Shown one piece after another: positions 55,493-62,419 of a stretch of DNA of 64,000 bases. Each line of letters starts with the position of its first letter. Within the stretch, counting starts at the first letter, position 1. The DNA comes from a virus. Below the pieces are notes generated by a model that had not been told where the DNA came from, did no database searches, and saw only the letters and a list, made by a program, of their open reading frames with translations. The translations under genes were made by a program, and so were the position numbers. The stretch is from IMG/VR virus record IMGVR_UViG_3300043411_001777, positions 142,090-206,089 of that record; one strand, given 5' to 3'.

Positions 55493-55575
55493 AGCACCCT
55501 CCGCTCAAATTCAGCTTTGGCATCCAGCTTAAGCGTAGCCAACAAGTAAAACGTGCATTTTTCAAAAGCCCTCAT
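55489..55575 (-). CDS. 28-residue ORF joined to both neighbours
   Basis: ATG at 55575 overlaps the upstream stop as ATGA and its TGA overlaps the next start as GTGA, so both ends use four-base overlaps. The peptide is MRAFEKCTFYLLATLKL plus eleven charged residues ending RRVL. Its exact fit argues that it is translated; it may simply serve as a coupling bridge. Confidence 0.5.
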   Translation of the reverse strand: MRAFEKCTFYLLATLKLDAKAEFERRVL

Positions 55576-56114
55576 CGGTCAAACCCCAAGGCCTCGTAGT
55601 TGTACTTTGGGACGAAAACTTCCCAGAAATCTCTGTTGTACCGGCCATTTGCTCGGGAAACCTTCTTAGCCCAACGCAATAGGTCCGAACTATGTACCAA
55701 GAACCAACTGTTAACACGCCCCCGTACTGCACGGGGCCCTAAATCAAAATGCGTCCACAGGAAACCTTGGTACCGGAACTTACGCAAACCTTCGTGCTTT
55801 AGTTGGTCTAAGCGTGTTACAACCCCCGGACGGCCCTTAGCCTTCAAGCGTTCCCGTCGGTTATCTAGACTTCGGGGGGACGAGTGTTCTTCCGCCAGCT
55901 CCTCAAAGTTACCCGACACAGGATTCGACCCCAAAAGGAAAGGCTCTATCATCGGCCACAGGAAGGCGTAATAGCCGGTCTCTGGTGGCGCATGGAACCC
56001 ACCCTTCCCAGTGGGGGGCCGTGAATTCAGACCCCCTACACGGGCCAGAATAAGGGTCCCCTGAGAAGGTGGGAGCACCCCTTTGAAAGACAGACCTTCC
56101 CCAGAGCGACTCAT
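55572..56114 (-). CDS. Hypothetical basic protein of 180 residues
   Basis: Basic and aromatic-rich, with FLWPMIEPFLLGS, LDNRRERLKAKGRPGV, FRYQGFLWTHFDLGP and a C-terminal YNRDFWEVFVPKYNYEALG. No known motif was seen. It shares an operon with the end-healing genes. Function unknown. Confidence 0.55.
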   Translation of the reverse strand: MSRSGEGLSFKGVLPPSQGTLILARVGGLNSRPPTGKGGFHAPPETGYYAFLWPMIEPFLLGSNPVSGNFEELAEEHSSPRSLDNRRERLKAKGRPGVVTRLDQLKHEGLRKFRYQGFLWTHFDLGPRAVRGRVNSWFLVHSSDLLRWAKKVSRANGRYNRDFWEVFVPKYNYEALGFDR

Positions 56115-56158
56115 TTACAGCCCCACCACTTCTGCATAGAAACCATGCCAACTCTAAT

Positions 56159-56755
56159 CTATAGCTGGCTTACCGCTGAGGGTCGGAACTCCGCATGCTC
56201 GGGATAAACCCCCGGCGCGAACACGAACCCGAACTCCCCCTGAACGTACTCTGCCTTCGGCACCAGGAAGTAGCTCTGAAGAGTATCCGCCCCCCGACCT
56301 CCGACCTTGGCGCAGACAGCCACGAACCCAGCCGGCACGTCCGGATGCCAGTCCCCCCAAGCCGCCAACACGTCGTAAAGGCGAGGGCTATCCTCCTGAA
56401 ACTTACGACGACGAAGCTCGCGGCTATCCTCCAACGTGAGGACCACACCCGTGACAGCCTGATATGTGTCCGGGTCACCATCCTTCATCGTGCTGTGAGC
56501 CGCCGCCAGCGAATCCTCATCCCACACAGCGGGGAACTTCGAGGCGAAGGTGATGGCGACGATCGCCCAATCACAATCCTCCTCATACCAACCGCCACGA
56601 CGGCGCCAGTGGGCGTCCACCTTGGAATTGGCGAGACGGTCCAGCTTGTATCCGCCATGGCCCGGAGTGTTCACGAGGATGATGCCAGGGGCAACTTCAC
56701 GAGCGAAGTCAACCACGCCCCAAGGACTACGCTTACCAACAAGATTCTCAGTCAT
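56159..56755 (-). CDS. DUF7007-like protein
   Basis: 198 residues from ATG at 56755, seven bases after AGGGAGA; earlier in-frame ATGs have poorer spacing. SPWGVVDFAREVAPGIILVN, TPGHGGYKLDR and WYEEDCDWAIVAITFA match the phage/plasmid DUF7007 family, whose function is unknown. The C-terminal part has alternating strands. It reads from the minus strand downstream of the 56-base repeats. Confidence 0.65.
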   Translation of the reverse strand: MTENLVGKRSPWGVVDFAREVAPGIILVNTPGHGGYKLDRLANSKVDAHWRRRGGWYEEDCDWAIVAITFASKFPAVWDEDSLAAAHSTMKDGDPDTYQAVTGVVLTLEDSRELRRRKFQEDSPRLYDVLAAWGDWHPDVPAGFVAVCAKVGGRGADTLQSYFLVPKAEYVQGEFGFVFAPGVYPEHAEFRPSAVSQL

Positions 56756-56769
56756 CTTCATTCTCCCTG

Positions 56770-56886
56770 TTACAGGGTAAATACCCGTGAACCCATAATC
56801 CTTAGGGCCTATTTTCACTATAGGCCCCGTTACAGGGTAGATACCCGTGAACCCATAATCTTTAGGGTCATATTTTCACTATAGGC
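56770..56886. repeat. Tandem 56/57-base repeat with promoter-like core
   Basis: Two copies, 56770-56825 and 56830-56886, share GTTACAGGGTA, ATACCCGTGAACCCATAAT and an identical TATTTTCACTATAGG. That last block contains CACTATAGG, the core of T7-class promoters, on the plus strand, and TATAGT, a -10-like element, on the minus strand. Each copy also has GGGTA...TACCC self-complementarity. It lies between divergent genes at 56755 and 56917 and most likely carries promoters and regulatory sites. Confidence 0.65.
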
Positions 56887-56916
56887 TTAGGGTCATAGTA
56901 CCAAGGAGGAGGAGCA

Positions 56917-57162
56917 GTGAAATCCTATACTGAATTGAACCAAAGAATTGCGGCCAAATCGGGATCAAACCTGCAAACAGCAGCAATCGATGATGCTTTA
57001 ACCCAAATTACTTGGATGCATCGACGCTTACAGCTTTTGGAAGAGAGCTTAACTAAAGCGCAATCGGCTTTAGAAAAAGGCGAACGTCCAAGTATGGGGC
57101 AGATAGTGTCGCTTTCAGCCGATGTGAAATCGTTTCATTCAACTTTGGAGAAATGTGTGTGA
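56917..57162 (+). CDS. Small helical coiled-coil protein
   Basis: 81 residues from GTG with an extended AAGGAGGAGGAG site. It is almost all helix (LNQRIAAKSG, DALTQITWMHRRLQLLEESL, VKSFHSTLEK) and likely dimeric. It is the first plus-strand gene after the tandem repeat. No family recognised. The following 106 bases before the SNF2 gene end have no convincing gene. Confidence 0.6.
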   Translation: MKSYTELNQRIAAKSGSNLQTAAIDDALTQITWMHRRLQLLEESLTKAQSALEKGERPSMGQIVSLSADVKSFHSTLEKCV

Positions 57163-57268
57163 GCATGAACCAGAGCAAACTTTCCCGGCGCTCCCTCCCC
57201 CTTGACCTCACCTGAACGATAAAAACAAGAAGCGTATCCTATCTGCGGTCTACACCGAATTGAGCTGA

Positions 57269-59311
57269 TTACATCAGCGCCAAATGAGCTGTGCTGATAA
57301 CGTGTACCGACTTGCCGTCAATCTCAAAATCGTTCAACATCCACGGGCACAGTAGGATGATCGAATCCAAATGAGCCAGATACCGGCGAACCTGCCGGTA
57401 TACCTCAGACTTATCCCCCTGGATCTTACACTCCAAACCAACCCGACCAAACTTGAAATCGATCGTGCTATCCTCATCTAGGACCGCTTCCCTAGTAAAC
57501 TCCCAGCCCTCCGTCAAAGCCAAAGCTTTCAACCTAGGCTCCAAAGCGTCCTGCATTACCTTTTCATCCATAGTCGGATAGGTGGCACTCGCAATGCTAG
57601 CCTCGATCTTAGCAATAGCCTCTGACTTCGCCGTCTGACCCGCGAACATCCCCAGCTTATGCTTTTGCAGGAAATCAGCCGCTAGATTTAGAATGCGAGA
57701 CTGCGGAACTTCCGTAGACTCAGCCCCAATAAGGTCATTGATTCCATTGAGTTGGTCTTTCTTGACCCCGAGAATCTCCAACATAGGAGGGTCTGACCCG
57801 TCATTCACCACCACAAAGATAGCGTTGACCGTATTAGCCTGCCGGTCCCGTAAGAGCCGGGCAATACACTGCCGAATTACTGACGGGCTCCAATCCAGCT
57901 CCCCGAACACACAGGTGCTAGCCACTTCCTGTAGCCCGTCCAACCCCTGCCCAGAGCGCAGTGACATAACGAAAACGCGGCAGTTCGGATCATCCCGGAA
58001 CTTCTCAAAACTCTTCTGCTTTTCAGCCGGACTCTCTGCCCCAGTGTAAAAGACCGGATTGAACGCTTTTAGCTCTTTACGCCACACGGAATAGCAATCA
58101 TGATGCCATCCAAAGAGGACCACTTTCTTCTCTGAATCCAAGAGCCCAGAGACAACCTCCGCAGTGGCCTTAGCTTTGGCGATCCCGGTTGCTTGGCGCA
58201 GCTTCAAATCGAATTCACGGGCCGCGCGCCCAGCTTCCTCAAAGCCCCCTAGAAGACTTCTCTGGGCCAGGGCCGCTGCAACAGCTTCCATAGCCTTCAA
58301 TGCGTCAAGATCCGCATCTACAGTCAGAACGATTTGATTGATCGGGTCCAGCTCACGGCCGACATCCACACGGGTACGCCGAATCATCATTCCGTTGTTC
58401 CGGAGAAAAGCCCCCAACACCTCAGGTTCCCGGACATATTTCTCGTACCGACACCACTCTGTCAAGAATTCTTGACGGGTCCCCAGAGCCCCAGGACGGA
58501 TAATGTCCATTACCGCCCAAATCTCTTCCCCGTAATTGATAATGGGGGTGCCACTCAATCCAGTAACGCGGGTTGCGGCCTCGCTTAACCGGGAGGAAGC
58601 ATCGTATTTCTTAGTGCCAAGACGCCTCAGATCGTGGACTTCATCAAAGATGAGGGTTTTTATCCCCAGCCGGTGTAGCTCATCCGCCCAAGCGGCTATT
58701 CGGCTATAGGTCGTTATGTAGTGGGTCCGATCCTCAGGAAGAGCGGAGGTCTTAACCCCATAGATGATATGAGCCTTTGTTGAAGGCATGAAGCGCTGAA
58801 GCTCGGACTCCCATTGACGACAAAGGTGGGTGGGGCAGACAATGAGGGCAGGTAAAGCCTCGGGTAGAGCCGTAATACCAATAGCGGACGCCGTCTTACC
58901 CAAGCCCAAATCGTCGCCGATTAGCAGGCGCCCAACCCCTTGCGCAAGGGCAACAGCCTCTAACTGATAGGTCCGAAGAGGGATAGCCAACTCAACAGGC
59001 TCGTAATCCCCCTTACGGATGCGGTCTAACGCCAATGCGGCCTTATCATATTCTTCCACACCCGAGGAAAGGAATTCTCGGTCCTTGTCCTCCATATCGA
59101 TCGTAAAGCGGGATAGGAACCAATGGATATCCTTGGCGGAATTAGCGTTGTGACGGATAGCTTTCTTGTTCTTGGTGTACTTACCCGGGCCTTTATTGAG
59201 GGCTTTCGGGAAAATACGGCCGAACAAACCCATGACGTAGGGGTCAGCATCCAAAATCCAATCGAAGGTCTTGCCGACCTTGTGTTTGTATATCCGACCA
59301 CTAACTTGCAT
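57269..59311 (-). CDS. SNF2-family helicase with C-terminal nuclease-like domain
   Basis: 680 residues from ATG at 59311 with GAGG five bases before. Motifs: LRTYQLEAVALA, GDDLGLGKTASAI (Walker A), IVCPTHLCRQW, LIFDEVHDLRRLG (DEVH), GLSGTPIINYGEE, then C-terminal VFVMSLRSGQGLDGLQ and SVIRQCIARLLRDRQ. The last 60 residues hold STIDFKFGRVGLECKIQGD, a D...E-x-K pattern expected of PD-(D/E)XK nucleases, followed by YRQVRRYLA. A helicase-nuclease fusion is inferred; nuclease activity is not proven. It is divergent from the 142-residue gene. Confidence 0.8.
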   Translation of the reverse strand: MQVSGRIYKHKVGKTFDWILDADPYVMGLFGRIFPKALNKGPGKYTKNKKAIRHNANSAKDIHWFLSRFTIDMEDKDREFLSSGVEEYDKAALALDRIRKGDYEPVELAIPLRTYQLEAVALAQGVGRLLIGDDLGLGKTASAIGITALPEALPALIVCPTHLCRQWESELQRFMPSTKAHIIYGVKTSALPEDRTHYITTYSRIAAWADELHRLGIKTLIFDEVHDLRRLGTKKYDASSRLSEAATRVTGLSGTPIINYGEEIWAVMDIIRPGALGTRQEFLTEWCRYEKYVREPEVLGAFLRNNGMMIRRTRVDVGRELDPINQIVLTVDADLDALKAMEAVAAALAQRSLLGGFEEAGRAAREFDLKLRQATGIAKAKATAEVVSGLLDSEKKVVLFGWHHDCYSVWRKELKAFNPVFYTGAESPAEKQKSFEKFRDDPNCRVFVMSLRSGQGLDGLQEVASTCVFGELDWSPSVIRQCIARLLRDRQANTVNAIFVVVNDGSDPPMLEILGVKKDQLNGINDLIGAESTEVPQSRILNLAADFLQKHKLGMFAGQTAKSEAIAKIEASIASATYPTMDEKVMQDALEPRLKALALTEGWEFTREAVLDEDSTIDFKFGRVGLECKIQGDKSEVYRQVRRYLAHLDSIILLCPWMLNDFEIDGKSVHVISTAHLALM

Positions 59312-59330
59312 CGCCACCTCACGCACGCTA

Positions 59331-59366
59331 TGCTGCGGTGTATAATACCCCGGAGGGAGGTGCGCG
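59331..59366 (+). promoter_or_regulatory. Divergent promoter-like site
   Basis: TGCGGTGTATAATACC includes a consensus -10 TATAAT on the plus strand, followed by GGAGGGAGG and the ATG at 59367. A related TGCGGTAGTATA occurs upstream of the phosphoesterase gene at 49615-49628. No good -35 is visible at normal distance. Confidence 0.5.
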
Positions 59367-59795
59367 ATGAATCACGAACGGACGGTCCGATCAATACTGG
59401 AAGAAGCGTTGGACAACCTGGGGGACGCTGCCAGAGAGGCGGGCGGAGACTACATCAAAACTCTTCCGAATGAGGAGTTTGACGAACAGGATCTGATCGT
59501 CTCAGACGACCCCGTTCTCATCGCTATCGGCAAGGCTATGCTTTCCGTCTTTGGAGTGCTCGACACCCTGCCAGAAGAACCTCCCGAAGAATGGATAAGG
59601 GAACACATCCATCCGATTTGGCATCCGGATGAGGAGCCCCCGCCCAGGGCGGTTCTAAGGGGTGCCTTAGAGGCTGCAAGGCTACAAGGGGCCCTGCCGA
59701 GTCCTGTGATCGCTGTAGAACTGCCGGAAATCCCCAGCCTTATAGGCGCTGACGTTCTACGGGCGAAGCTAAAGGCAGACGAAAATGTTAATTGA
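59367..59795 (+). CDS. Hypothetical acidic protein
   Basis: 142 residues, acidic, with a helical N-terminus (VRSILEEALDNLGDAAREAG) and Pro/Glu-rich middle (LPEEPPEEWI, DEEPPPRA). No known family. A GGAGGGAGG site precedes the ATG. It is followed by a short hydrophobic ORF that overlaps its end. Confidence 0.6.
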   Translation: MNHERTVRSILEEALDNLGDAAREAGGDYIKTLPNEEFDEQDLIVSDDPVLIAIGKAMLSVFGVLDTLPEEPPEEWIREHIHPIWHPDEEPPPRAVLRGALEAARLQGALPSPVIAVELPEIPSLIGADVLRAKLKADENVN

Positions 59796-59916
59796 CCTTA
59801 TCATGGTGAGCGTTTACATCCTAGACAATCGAGCTTGGGTAGCACTACTATGGCGTAACCTGTTGTTGCGACAGCAAGCTAAAGGCCCACAGTACGGTAG
59901 CTTCATGATAGGATAA
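59785..59916 (+). CDS. Small 43-residue hydrophobic protein
   Basis: ATG at 59785 overlaps the preceding gene by 11 bases and the frame ends just before the receiver-domain gene. The sequence MLIDLIMVSVYIL and AWVALLWRNLLL suggests a short transmembrane or membrane-associated helix. It fills the 124-base gap exactly and is probably translated. Confidence 0.5.
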   Translation: MLIDLIMVSVYILDNRAWVALLWRNLLLRQQAKGPQYGSFMIG

Positions 59917-59919
59917 GCC

Positions 59920-60273
59920 GTGATCATTTTTCTTGACGACAATCCGGAACGGCACAAGAGGTTCCTACGCGCCCACATTGGGGAATGTGTTTGGCAAGCC
60001 TACACCGCCCCTCAAGCTATCGAGCTGCTCTCTAAGCACAAGACCACCGAGAGTGACGAAATCTGGCTAGACCACGACCTTAACGGAGAGGTTTTCGTCG
60101 ACTCCAATCGGTCGGATACCGGATTTGAAGTCGTACGCTGGATTTGCAGCAACCTACCCAATATCAAGTGCCCAATTTTCGTCCACTCACTAAACGATGA
60201 AGCTGCACCGCGTATGGTGCAAGCTCTTCAAGCCGTTGGCTACGAATCTGATTGGATCCCCTTTCACTTCTGA
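59920..60273 (+). CDS. Cyclic-phosphate-type receiver (cREC) domain protein
   Basis: 117 residues from GTG. IIFLDDNPERHK (Asp6, Asp7), EIWLDHDLNGEV (51-54) and IFVHSLNDEAAPRMVQALQAVG match the cyclic-phosphate processing receiver-like family, in which these positions form a non-canonical active site rather than a phospho-acceptor. The family is predicted to act on 2',3'-cyclic phosphates in RNA repair. The kinase, HAD and CCA-type genes lie 3-7 kb away on the other strand. No DNA-binding domain is attached. Confidence 0.75.
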   Translation: MIIFLDDNPERHKRFLRAHIGECVWQAYTAPQAIELLSKHKTTESDEIWLDHDLNGEVFVDSNRSDTGFEVVRWICSNLPNIKCPIFVHSLNDEAAPRMVQALQAVGYESDWIPFHF

Positions 60274-60281
60274 GGAAATGA

Positions 60282-60641
60282 ATGCTTACTTTCCAGTATG
60301 AAGCTAGCACCCAGCTCGCCAAAGGCACAGACGGAACCCTTTACCCCCTTGTGAAGTTCACCGTCCTAGTCCCTTGCGAAACCCACCCTCTATGGGCATT
60401 CTTCAAACTCAGAAGTGAGGGCTTCCTCTTCTGGGCTGATGCGCTCTCTTGCGGGAAAAGGTGGGAAGCTCAATTTGAACCCGACCTTCCGGCAACAGGT
60501 CTCATGGGCTACGTTTGGTTAGTCCCCCAACCAAACGTTGAACGGTTCCTGAAGCTATTTACCGAGGATGATGACCTAGAATCAGGCATAAGCTTGGAGC
60601 CGGATTTTCCAAAGCTCAACAAGGAAATGACGCTAGCTTAG
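60282..60641 (+). CDS. Hypothetical 119-residue protein
   Basis: GAGGAA precedes the ATG closely. The protein is beta-rich with aromatic residues (LYPLVKFTVLVPCETHPLWA, GYVWLVPQPN). It ends nine bases inside the convergent minus-strand gene. No family recognised. Confidence 0.6.
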   Translation: MLTFQYEASTQLAKGTDGTLYPLVKFTVLVPCETHPLWAFFKLRSEGFLFWADALSCGKRWEAQFEPDLPATGLMGYVWLVPQPNVERFLKLFTEDDDLESGISLEPDFPKLNKEMTLA

Positions 60642-61241
60642 TGCCTGTGTATCCATGCCGGCTGCTTGAAGCCGGTCCTCCCAGCTAAGAACTGCCTCGA
60701 ACGGAGGCAACACATTATCACGCCATTCACGCAGAACCTGTTCTAAAGCTGCAAAATGCGCCGACAGATACGCCCCTCCGTTAAGACACATATCAACATC
60801 GGCCAGGAGAACGATCGGATGGGCAGCCCGATTATCCTCATGCATGAGGGACTGTATTGACCACACCCACTGCCGCCACTTTTCAGTAGAAGGCTCAGGG
60901 GTTAGAATTGATAGGCCAACATCGATCTGGGCACGCAGAATCTTGCCAAAAAGCAGGACCTCCCCGTCCTTGCGGCAGGCAGGGCCGCAAACCCAGACAG
61001 TTTGTGGTAACTCTCCCGCAAACCTAGTCAATTGTAGGCGGCCACCACTCCAGAGTACCGTCCTGCAAACCTCACAGCGATCTTTATCGATCAACTCGAA
61101 CGCCGAGGCCGCCTCGTCCAACAAATCGGCCAGTCTATCCGGCCGATTTTCAATCACAGACTTACGGCCTGGAATCTGACGCCTTATCTGAGCGCGAATC
61201 CTTAGCCGTTCGATCAGATCAACAAGCTCTGACGGAGTCAT
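60633..61241 (-). CDS. Hypothetical protein with Cys pair
   Basis: 202 residues from ATG at 61241 overlapping the upstream stop (ATGA). RCEVCRTVLWSGG and WVCGPACRKD may coordinate zinc. A Trp-rich helical part follows (KWRQWVWSIQSLMHED). Family unknown. Confidence 0.6.
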   Translation of the reverse strand: MTPSELVDLIERLRIRAQIRRQIPGRKSVIENRPDRLADLLDEAASAFELIDKDRCEVCRTVLWSGGRLQLTRFAGELPQTVWVCGPACRKDGEVLLFGKILRAQIDVGLSILTPEPSTEKWRQWVWSIQSLMHEDNRAAHPIVLLADVDMCLNGGAYLSAHFAALEQVLREWRDNVLPPFEAVLSWEDRLQAAGMDTQALS

Positions 61242-61516
61242 TGCCACCATATGCCGATTCGTGGGCCTTTACCATTACGCCACCAGCGCTGGATACGCAA
61301 GCCCCAACCCTGATACCACCGTAACCGCCTGAACGTGACACTCCCAGGCACCCATTGTCTGGAATCAGTGCCACTCTTATCATTCGGCTTCGTTTCCACC
61401 ACTTCGGCCCAGCCGAAATAGCTCATCTTATGTCGTTCGCCGACTTTTGAATTATGGAAGTGGACGGAATGGTAGAACCAATCCTTTCCGTCCGTATACT
61501 GACGAACTTGATCCAT
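61238..61516 (-). CDS. Hypothetical basic protein
   Basis: 92 residues from ATG at 61516, five bases after the upstream stop; earlier starts overlap the neighbour extensively. Beta-rich with Trp and Arg residues (RRLRWYQGWGLRIQRWWRNG). No family. Confidence 0.5.
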   Translation of the reverse strand: MDQVRQYTDGKDWFYHSVHFHNSKVGERHKMSYFGWAEVVETKPNDKSGTDSRQWVPGSVTFRRLRWYQGWGLRIQRWWRNGKGPRIGIWWQ

Positions 61517-61521
61517 AGGAA

Positions 61522-61698
61522 TCACCGAGCTTCCGAGGGCTTGCGGTTGCGGTTCCAATCAGCAGCACATGATTGACACATCGGAATCTTACGATTCGGA
61601 CGAATCTCAATCATCGCCTCGTTTCCAGGCGGGAAACCCTTCGTGTTCTCGCAAACCTCACAACCACTTGGACCCTTAACAACCTTGACCTTCTGCAT
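61522..61698 (-). CDS. Small zinc-finger protein
   Basis: 58 residues from ATG at 61698, sharing one base with the upstream stop (TAATG). CEVCENTKGFPPGN and MCQSCAADWNRNRK give a C-x-x-C/C-x-x-C zinc finger. Function unknown. Confidence 0.65.
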   Translation of the reverse strand: MQKVKVVKGPSGCEVCENTKGFPPGNEAMIEIRPNRKIPMCQSCAADWNRNRKPSEAR

Positions 61699-62048
61699 TA
61701 GACTACATTCCTGTTCAATGGATAGCGTTTCCGCCACCACTTACGCCAAAAGGGATACGCCAAAAATAGCGCAACTCCCACAAGCGCAGCATAGCTTGCC
61801 TGCAACAGAAAATATACCAGCCAAAAAGCCTCTTTACCTATCCAAAATTTGTTCATCTTGCGATAGCACTCTACAGTCGGCTTTGTCGGCTCCTGGCGCT
61901 CCGCCAGCCGATCTGCAATCTGCGCATGACAGAAACTTAGCAGTACGGCAAGGGAGCCCACAAACTCTACAAAGGCCCCTCCTGTGAGGACTGCCACCGA
62001 AAAAAGCACGACGCCAACCACAAGGGCTTCAAATTGATAGGTTTTCAA
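61698..62048 (-). CDS. Putative membrane protein
   Basis: 116 residues with a hydrophobic N-terminal pair of helices (ALVVGVVLFSVAVL and FVGSLAVLLSF) and another near the C-terminus (FWLVYFLLQASYAALVGVAL), followed by RKWWRKRY. It may be an inner-membrane protein or part of a host interaction or lysis system, but no motif says which. Confidence 0.65.
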   Translation of the reverse strand: MKTYQFEALVVGVVLFSVAVLTGGAFVEFVGSLAVLLSFCHAQIADRLAERQEPTKPTVECYRKMNKFWIGKEAFWLVYFLLQASYAALVGVALFLAYPFWRKWWRKRYPLNRNVV

Positions 62049-62062
62049 GACCCTTAGACCTT

Positions 62063-62419
62063 TTACGTGTATAGGCTCAGCCGGTGCTTTTTCAACCAGG
62101 CAAGAGCCTCGTTTCCTACTTCAAGGGCCGCAGCGATATCTTGCCGAACCTTAGTCACCCGATTCAAAATCGTAAGCGGGTTTCCAGTCTCATCTGGATA
62201 TGCCACCGTTATGGTGCCGAGTCCGGATTGGCCAACTTCCAATTCAGATACCCAACCCCCACCAAGCTTATCCAAGCCCAGACCAAACTTCGTCCCCAAG
62301 GCATAGACATCCCCAACGGGGATACCTATTGACAGTAGGTACTCTTCCAGAGCCCGAGCTTGGGCCTGTTCCCCAACTTCTACCCTTTGAGCCACCTTAC
62401 GGATTAGTTTTCGCATCAT
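62063..62419 (-). CDS. Small protein coupled to the ADP-ribosyltransferase
   Basis: 118 residues, starting ATGATG that overlaps the transferase stop. N-terminal helices (KVAQRVEVGEQAQARALEEY) and a beta part (WVSELEVGQSGLGTITVAYP). Tight coupling suggests a partner or regulator of the transferase, but this is inference. Confidence 0.6.
   Translation of the reverse strand: MMRKLIRKVAQRVEVGEQAQARALEEYLLSIGIPVGDVYALGTKFGLGLDKLGGGWVSELEVGQSGLGTITVAYPDETGNPLTILNRVTKVRQDIAAALEVGNEALAWLKKHRLSLYT

Noticed and set aside
57164-57268. Short ORF after the 81-residue plus-strand gene
   Set aside because: A 16-residue MNQSKLSRRS-type peptide begins here but ends at once, has no clear coupling and no protein character.
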